Source of the DNA: Erysipelotrichaceae bacterium
Lineage (GTDB): Bacteria; Bacillota_I; Bacilli_A; Erysipelotrichales; Erysipelotrichaceae
DNA: 10,562 nucleotides
NCBI GenBank assembly: GCA_024681275.1
Contig: JAILBD010000109.1
Span: 1 to 10,562 of the forward strand
Reading direction: 5' to 3'
This document shows, one piece after another, positions 6,922-10,562 of this stretch. The notes beneath the pieces were generated by a model that was given only the letters and a program-made list of their open reading frames with translations, ran no database searches and was not told the DNA's origin. The position numbers and the translations under genes were made by a program. Position 1 is the stretch's first letter. Each line of letters starts with the position of its first letter.

Positions 6922-7469
6922 TAGATCGTCATTATCTCTTTTTGTTTTGCTTTAGCCAGTTCTTCGATCTTCGCGACCGCTTTATCAGTGGCCTTCTGAA
7001 CATCCTCAAGATAGGATTTTGAGAAATCCTCCGGGATCGTCTTGTCTTTCTTGATCTCTTCGTTGACTTCTCTTCTGACGTTCCTGACATGGACCTTGGC
7101 TTCCTCAGCCATCTTATCGACGTCCTTGCAGAAGCCCTTTCTGGTCTCTTCTGTCAAAGCAGGAACAGTGATACGTAAAACATCGCCATTGTTCTGTACA
7201 GGCAATCCGAGATCTGAAGTATTGATCGCTCTTTCGATATCTTTGACAGAATTGCGGTCAAATGGTTTGATGACGAGAGTCTTGCCTTCCTGGATCGAAA
7301 TAGAAGCGATCTGATTGAGTGGTGTCGGAGATCCATAATAATCGACTCTGATGCCATCCAGCATCGTCGGATTCGCTCTGCCGGTCCTGACTTTGACCAA
7401 AGCGTTCTCAAACGCCTTGATCGCGTTTTCCATGCCTTCTTCAGCCATTTCTAAAAATAAATCATCCAT
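6921..7469 (-). CDS. frr: Ribosome recycling factor
   Basis: RRF works with EF-G to split post-termination ribosomes. The 182-residue length fits the family. It begins with helix 1 (VRTGRANPTMLDGI at 27-40), followed by the compact domain II (YYGSPTPLNQIASI). Its long helices carry HVRNVRREVNEEIKK at 127-141, including Arg129 and Arg132, the conserved ribosome-contacting positions. The C-terminal helix is Lys/Ala/Glu-rich. AAAGGAG sits 7 bases before the ATG at 7467-7469 and overlaps the pyrH stop codon, and the gap to pyrH is 12 bases. The pyrH-frr pairing is conserved in most bacteria. Confidence 0.97.
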   Translation of the reverse strand: MDDLFLEMAEEGMENAIKAFENALVKVRTGRANPTMLDGIRVDYYGSPTPLNQIASISIQEGKTLVIKPFDRNSVKDIERAINTSDLGLPVQNNGDVLRITVPALTEETRKGFCKDVDKMAEEAKVHVRNVRREVNEEIKKDKTIPEDFSKSYLEDVQKATDKAVAKIEELAKAKQKEIMTI

Positions 7470-7481
7470 AACAGTACTCCT

Positions 7482-8183
7482 TTAGAACCTGATCCTGGTT
7501 CCTACAGCTTCCCCTTTTACCGCCTTTACGATGTTGCCTTCTTCTTCCATGTTGAAGACGAACGCTTCGACCTTGCCATCGTTGCAAAGCTGTGCAGCGG
7601 AAGCGTCTATGACTTTCAAATCTAATGTAAGTATATCATTAAAGGTCAGCTCGTCGAAACGCTTTGCATCCGGGTTGTCATCGGGGTCACTGTCGTATAC
7701 GCCATCGACACCCATCTTTGCCATCATGATGACATCAGCATGGATATCGAGCGCTCTCTGTGCGCTACCGGTATCAGTGGAATAGTATGGCAAGCCATAT
7801 CCACCGCCAAAGACCAGGACTTTGCCTTCATTCATCAGACGATTCGCTTCTTCGACATCAAAATCCATGACGTTCTGCGCTTTGATGGCACTCATCGCAA
7901 CAGAATCGACACCGACTTTATTCAATTCAGCTGAAAACATGACTGCATTGATGACTGTCGCCAGCATGCCGGCATAATCCGCCTTCACTCTGTCAAAACC
8001 CAGTTTCTCAAAGATCCTGCCTCTGCAGATGTTGCCACCACCTATGACGATGCCGACATCAACGCCCATCTCTCTGATCTCTTTGACCTGTAAAGCGATT
8101 TTTTCCAGAACATCTGTGGAAAAAGGGAAATCTGGTGCCGACAGGGCCTCACCAGATAACTTCAATAAGATCCTTTTATACAT
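7482..8183 (-). CDS. pyrH: Uridylate (UMP) kinase
   Basis: PyrH phosphorylates UMP to UDP using ATP, in pyrimidine nucleotide synthesis. The 233-residue protein belongs to the amino-acid-kinase fold. It has KLSGE at 8-12, GGGNICRG at 48-55, ADYAGMLATVINA at 68-80, and DGVYDSDPDDNPDAKRF at 160-176. KVIDASAAQLC is at 190-200 and the terminal VGTRI at 227-231. The segment usually reading GGTGNPYFTTDT is GGGYGLPYYSTDT here (126-138), a moderate variant of the UMP-binding loop. GAGG lies 8 bases before the ATG at 8181-8183. It begins a new unit after the tsf terminator and leads the frr-uppS-cdsA-dxr run. Confidence 0.95.
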   Translation of the reverse strand: MYKRILLKLSGEALSAPDFPFSTDVLEKIALQVKEIREMGVDVGIVIGGGNICRGRIFEKLGFDRVKADYAGMLATVINAVMFSAELNKVGVDSVAMSAIKAQNVMDFDVEEANRLMNEGKVLVFGGGYGLPYYSTDTGSAQRALDIHADVIMMAKMGVDGVYDSDPDDNPDAKRFDELTFNDILTLDLKVIDASAAQLCNDGKVEAFVFNMEEEGNIVKAVKGEAVGTRIRF

Positions 8184-8202
8184 AAAAATTACCTCTTTTT
8201 CT

Positions 8203-8211
8203 ATTTTAACA
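8203..8211 (-). promoter_or_regulatory. Candidate extended -10 promoter for pyrH operon
   Basis: On the minus strand the site reads TGTTAAAAT, an extended -10 element with one mismatch in the hexamer, located between the tsf terminator and the pyrH ribosome site. No good -35 box is visible. The expected transcript start near 8196 gives a leader of about 13 bases that just includes the GAGG site. This is weaker evidence than for the other promoters. Confidence 0.4.
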
Positions 8212-8222
8212 GATTCAAAAGC

Positions 8223-8251
8223 ATAATAAAGGCCGGATTTGCATCCGACCT
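8223..8251 (-). terminator. Intrinsic terminator after tsf, with GCAA tetraloop
   Basis: AGGTCGGAT and ATCCGGCCT pair over 9 bp with one G-T wobble. They enclose a GCAA (GNRA-type) loop and are followed by an imperfect TTATTAT tail. The poor T-run suggests only partial termination, so some read-through from rpsB-tsf into pyrH is likely. Confidence 0.65.
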
Positions 8252-8269
8252 ATATTTGAGAATGAATAA

Positions 8270-9157
8270 TTAAATGTTCATCTGCTTTGCGACTTCTTCC
8301 GCAAAGTTTTCTTCTCTCTTCTCGATGCCTTCGCCGACAGTGTATCTTACAAAGCACTTGACTTCAGCATTGTTCTCCTTGAGAACTGCAGAGACCTTCT
8401 TGGCAGTATCCATGAAGTATTCCTGATCGACCAGGCACATCTCTTTCAAAGACTTGGAGACTTTGCCTTCGATCGCGCCATTGATGACATTCTCCGGTTT
8501 GCCGGCAAACTTCTCATCGTTTTTGACGATCTCAGTCTGGACTTTTCTTTCATGTTCGACGACATCAGCAGGCATGTCTGCCGCGCTGACATAAGTCGGA
8601 GTCATGGAAGCGACCTGCATAGCCATGAAATGAGCCAATTCGGCATCGCCACCCTTTAAGATGACTAAAGCAGTCTTGGAACCGCCCATGTGGGTGTAGT
8701 CGCCAAAGATCTCATCATCAGCCTTTTCGACAACGACGAATCTTCTTAAGACGATCTTTTCGCCGATCGTAGCAGTTGCATTGACGAATTCATCATTCAA
8801 TGTGGCGCCGTTGACCGGTAAAGCCAAAGCGGCCTCATTGTCAGCAGGTGCAGCAGCAAGGATAGTCTTGGCAGCTGTATCCAGCAGTTCAAGGAACTGA
8901 GCGTTCTTCGTGACGAAGTCTGTCTCGGTATTGACTTCGACCATGCAGGCTCTGTTGCCGTCGATGACGATCTTTGCCAGACCTTCAGCAGCAATGCGGG
9001 AAGCCTTTTTGATCGATTTCGCGATACCCTTTTCTCTCAGCCAGTCGATAGCCTTGTCGATATCGCCGTCAGATGCTGTGAGGGCATTCTTGCAATCAAG
9101 CATGCCAGCACCGGTCTTGTCTCTTAACTCTTTAACTTGAGCAGCAGTAATAGCCAT
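8270..9157 (-). CDS. tsf: Translation elongation factor EF-Ts
   Basis: EF-Ts is the guanine-nucleotide exchange factor that recycles EF-Tu-GDP. The 295-residue length is normal. It has the UBA-like N-terminus (VKELRDKTGAGMLDCKNAL at 8-26, with DKAIDWLREKGIAKSIKKASRIAAEG following). The EF-Tu contact motif TDFVTKN is at 79-85, and two core subdomains are present, including the GGSKTALVIL segment. The ATG at 9155-9157 shares one base with the rpsB stop as TAATG. GGAGG lies about 10 bases upstream, inside the end of rpsB. The rpsB-tsf pair is almost universally linked in bacteria. Confidence 0.97.
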   Translation of the reverse strand: MAITAAQVKELRDKTGAGMLDCKNALTASDGDIDKAIDWLREKGIAKSIKKASRIAAEGLAKIVIDGNRACMVEVNTETDFVTKNAQFLELLDTAAKTILAAAPADNEAALALPVNGATLNDEFVNATATIGEKIVLRRFVVVEKADDEIFGDYTHMGGSKTALVILKGGDAELAHFMAMQVASMTPTYVSAADMPADVVEHERKVQTEIVKNDEKFAGKPENVINGAIEGKVSKSLKEMCLVDQEYFMDTAKKVSAVLKENNAEVKCFVRYTVGEGIEKREENFAEEVAKQMNI

Positions 9158-10137
9158 TATTCAGCGACCTCCTTGACTTCTGCAACTGTTTCCTGAACAG
9201 CTTCTCTGACTTCTTCCTTAACTTCTTCTTTAGCTTCTTCCTTTACTTCAGCAGGATTTTCTTCCTTCTTGTTGATATATCTCTTTTCAGAGTTGTATCT
9301 TCTCGGACCTCTGTTGCCATAACGGTTGTTTCTTTCTTCGTTTCTGGCTTTTCTTCTCTTCTCCTGCTCCTCAGCATGCTTCTCAACATTGATGATGACA
9401 TCTTCCATAGTGATATCGTCTTCGATCTCACCTTCCTGGAAAGCATCCTGAAGGATACCGCCCTTAGACTCAACGATCGCATCAGCCATCAGAGACATCA
9501 GCAGTTTGATGGATTTGATAGCATCATCGTTTGCCGGGATCGCAAAATCGACAGTTGCCGGATCACAGTTCGTATCAGCCAGGCCGAATACAGGGATACC
9601 GAGCTTCTTTGCTTCAGAAACAGCGTTGTGATCTTCTTTCGGATCGACGACAACGACTGCATCAGGCAGCTTCTTCATTTCTTTGATGCCGCCTAAGAAG
9701 TTCTCAAGACGTACTGCTTCCTTATGAATAAGGACCTGTTCCTTCTTCGGATAGACTGAGATCGTACCGTCAGCTTCCATCTGTTCGATCTCGATCAGAC
9801 GCTTGATCCTCTTCTGGATCGTACGGAAGTTCGTCAGTGTGCCACCCAGCCATCTCTGGTTGATGTAGAAGCTTCCTGAACGGGTAGCTTCATCAAGGAT
9901 GATCTGCTGAGCCTGTTTCTTCGTACCGACGAATAAGACTTTTCCGCCTTCTTCAGCGATGGATTTCATCTTGTTGTAAGCGACATCCAAAGCTTCCTGC
10001 GTCTTGTTTAAGTCGATGATGTAAATGCCATTCTTTGCTGTGTAGATGAATGGTTTGCACTTCGGGTCCCATCTTCTGGTCTGATGTCCGAAATGAACAC
10101 CGTTTTCCAGAAGCTTTCTCATTGAAACTAATTGCAT
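9157..10137 (-). CDS. rpsB: 30S ribosomal protein S2 with charged C-terminal extension
   Basis: S2 binds the 30S head-body junction and is needed for S1 and mRNA engagement. The core is clear: [21 protein letters not shown] at the N-terminus, a block with [31 protein letters not shown], and GLADTNCDP. At 326 residues the protein is about 70 residues longer than a typical S2. The extension, from about residue 250, is first Arg/Asn/Tyr-rich and basic (about 258-292), then an acidic run of KEEV/KEEA-type repeats (about 296-326). GAGG lies 9 bases before the ATG at 10135-10137. An about 100-base structured leader precedes it. The extension has the same strand and frame as the core and no sign of frameshift. 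Confidence 0.96.
   Translation of the reverse strand: MQLVSMRKLLENGVHFGHQTRRWDPKCKPFIYTAKNGIYIIDLNKTQEALDVAYNKMKSIAEEGGKVLFVGTKKQAQQIILDEATRSGSFYINQRWLGGTLTNFRTIQKRIKRLIEIEQMEADGTISVYPKKEQVLIHKEAVRLENFLGGIKEMKKLPDAVVVVDPKEDHNAVSEAKKLGIPVFGLADTNCDPATVDFAIPANDDAIKSIKLLMSLMADAIVESKGGILQDAFQEGEIEDDITMEDVIINVEKHAEEQEKRRKARNEERNNRYGNRGPRRYNSEKRYINKKEENPAEVKEEAKEEVKEEVREAVQETVAEVKEVAE
9160..9249 (-). repeat. Low-complexity KEEV-type coding repeat in the S2 tail
   Basis: About 30 codons encode tetrads of the form [24 protein letters not shown]. In DNA this appears as repeated cttctt-rich pyrimidine units on the plus strand. Alternating Lys/Glu with small hydrophobic residues every fourth position predicts a solvent-exposed helix. 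Such units may vary in copy number between strains by slippage (inference). Confidence 0.6.
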
Positions 10138-10167
10138 TTAAAATTTCCTCTCTTTCCGTTACGCCTC

Positions 10168-10223
10168 CACTATTTCCGACATCACTAACTTTTTTTCAAG
10201 CACGGAGTGATGAATCCATAGTG
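10168..10223 (-). promoter_or_regulatory. Nested stem-loop in the rpsB 5' leader, candidate S2 control RNA
   Basis: In transcript sense, CACTAT (10218-10223) pairs with ATAGTG (10168-10173) and CATCACT (10206-10212) pairs with AGTGATG (10180-10186), all perfectly. Between the stems is an asymmetric purine-rich internal loop, GGATT against TCGGAA, that could form tandem G-A pairs. The apical loop has 19 bases. Loop bases CCGT (10202-10205) can pair with ACGG (10156-10159), just upstream of the GAGG ribosome site (10147-10150), giving a possible pseudoknot. No T-run follows, so control of translation rather than termination is more likely. S2 autoregulation through the rpsB leader is known in E. 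coli; the parallel here is inference. Confidence 0.5.
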
Positions 10224-10246
10224 TGTGTATGCATAAATGCTTAATA

Positions 10247-10255
10247 ATTCTAGCA
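10247..10255 (-). promoter_or_regulatory. Extended -10 promoter for rpsB-tsf
   Basis: TGCTAGAAT on the minus strand is an extended -10 with one hexamer mismatch, placed just after the upstream terminator. The -35 region is poor, as it coincides with the terminator T-run. The predicted start near 10240 gives a leader of about 100 bases that contains the stem-loop at 10168-10223. Confidence 0.5.
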
Positions 10256-10260
10256 CAGTT

Positions 10261-10295
10261 AAAAGTAAAAAGAAAGGCGGAATTTACGCCTTTCT
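10261..10295 (-). terminator. Intrinsic terminator of the murE-like gene, containing its stop codon
   Basis: AGAAAGGCG and CGCCTTTCT form a 9-bp perfect stem with a 7-base loop, followed by TTTTACTTTT. The stop codon TAA (10284-10286) is inside the loop, so the last codons of the gene build the left arm. Confidence 0.85.
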
Positions 10296-10562
10296 CTCAT
10301 TTTCTTTCACTTTTTTAGCGATCGCTCTTTTTGCCGCTTCCTCATCAGAGATATACGGAACTCTTCCTGTCTTGTCAAGGAAGAAATGATCGCTTCCTTT
10401 ACCTAGCAGCAGGATCGTATCCCCTTTTTCTGCGAGCCTTACAGCCTTATCTATCGCTTCGATACGATCAAGTATGATCTCCGGATCCAATCTCTTGAAA
10501 TAAGTCTTCATTTCGATCAGGATCGACATCATATCTTCGCTGGACGGGTCATCGTAAGAGAG
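10284..10562 (-). CDS. murE: C-terminal end of a MurE-type UDP-MurNAc-peptide ligase (partial)
   Basis: The frame is open to the window edge, giving the last 92 residues. MurE adds the third amino acid of the peptidoglycan stem peptide in the cytoplasm, using ATP. The fragment shows the C-terminal Mur ligase domain order: a DDPSSED segment at the place of the DNPRxEDP motif, then ILDRIEAIDKAVRLA (usual form xPDRxEAIxxA), then GDTILLLGKGSDHF (usual form DxVLxAGKGHE), and VPYISDEEAA near the end. DDPS in place of DNPR lacks the Arg that recognises meso-diaminopimelate, so an L-Lys-type or other substrate is likely (inference from family knowledge). A paralogous Mur-like ligase cannot be excluded because the ATP-binding domain is outside the window. 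Confidence 0.72.
   Translation of the reverse strand, partial: LSYDDPSSEDMMSILIEMKTYFKRLDPEIILDRIEAIDKAVRLAEKGDTILLLGKGSDHFFLDKTGRVPYISDEEAAKRAIAKKVKENERKA

Noticed and set aside
10231..10241. GCATTTATGC palindrome near the rpsB start as an operator or hairpin
   Set aside because: The central loop would be only 2-4 bases with 3-4 pairs; such short symmetry is expected by chance.

Overview
The window is a low-GC Gram-positive (Bacillota) chromosome segment. All twelve genes are on the minus strand, so transcription runs from high to low coordinates. An Erysipelotrichia-like host is a reasonable guess from gene order, base composition and a MurE end lacking the meso-diaminopimelate Arg motif. 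That taxonomic call is inference.

Layout in transcription order. (1) 10562-10261: the C-terminal end of a MurE-type muramyl-peptide ligase and its terminator. (2) 10255-8223: a promoter, a structured leader of about 100 nt, rpsB (ribosomal protein S2 with an unusual charged C-terminal tail) and tsf (EF-Ts), closed by a hairpin terminator. (3) 8211-4304: a candidate promoter followed by pyrH, frr, uppS, cdsA and dxr. These are tightly packed with short gaps or overlaps and end in a terminator whose hairpin contains the dxr stop codon. (4) 4300-2180: an extended -10 promoter placed so close that the rseP message would be leaderless or nearly so, then rseP and galE. (5) 2128-1: a near-consensus promoter overlain by an inverted-repeat operator, then a Phd/YefM-like antitoxin protein without a toxin, a one-pass membrane protein with an extracellular beta-rich part, and the N-terminal 302 residues of a secreted protein resembling LytB/LytD-type endo-beta-N-acetylglucosaminidases.

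Units 1-4 are the widely conserved translation and envelope-lipid cluster. S2, EF-Ts and RRF serve ribosomes; UMP kinase supplies nucleotides; Dxr feeds the MEP isoprenoid pathway; UppS makes the undecaprenyl carrier; CdsA makes CDP-diacylglycerol; RseP is an intramembrane protease; GalE supplies UDP-galactose. Unit 5 is accessory and is the most interesting part: a cell-wall hydrolase apparently co-transcribed with a membrane partner under a promoter that looks autoregulated by an orphan antitoxin-type DNA-binding protein. The other point of note is the rpsB leader, which can fold into a nested hairpin and may be an S2-responsive control RNA.

No tRNA, rRNA, CRISPR array, insertion sequence or origin was seen. 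No gene-free stretch exceeds 300 bases; the longest is the rpsB leader region of about 145 bases.
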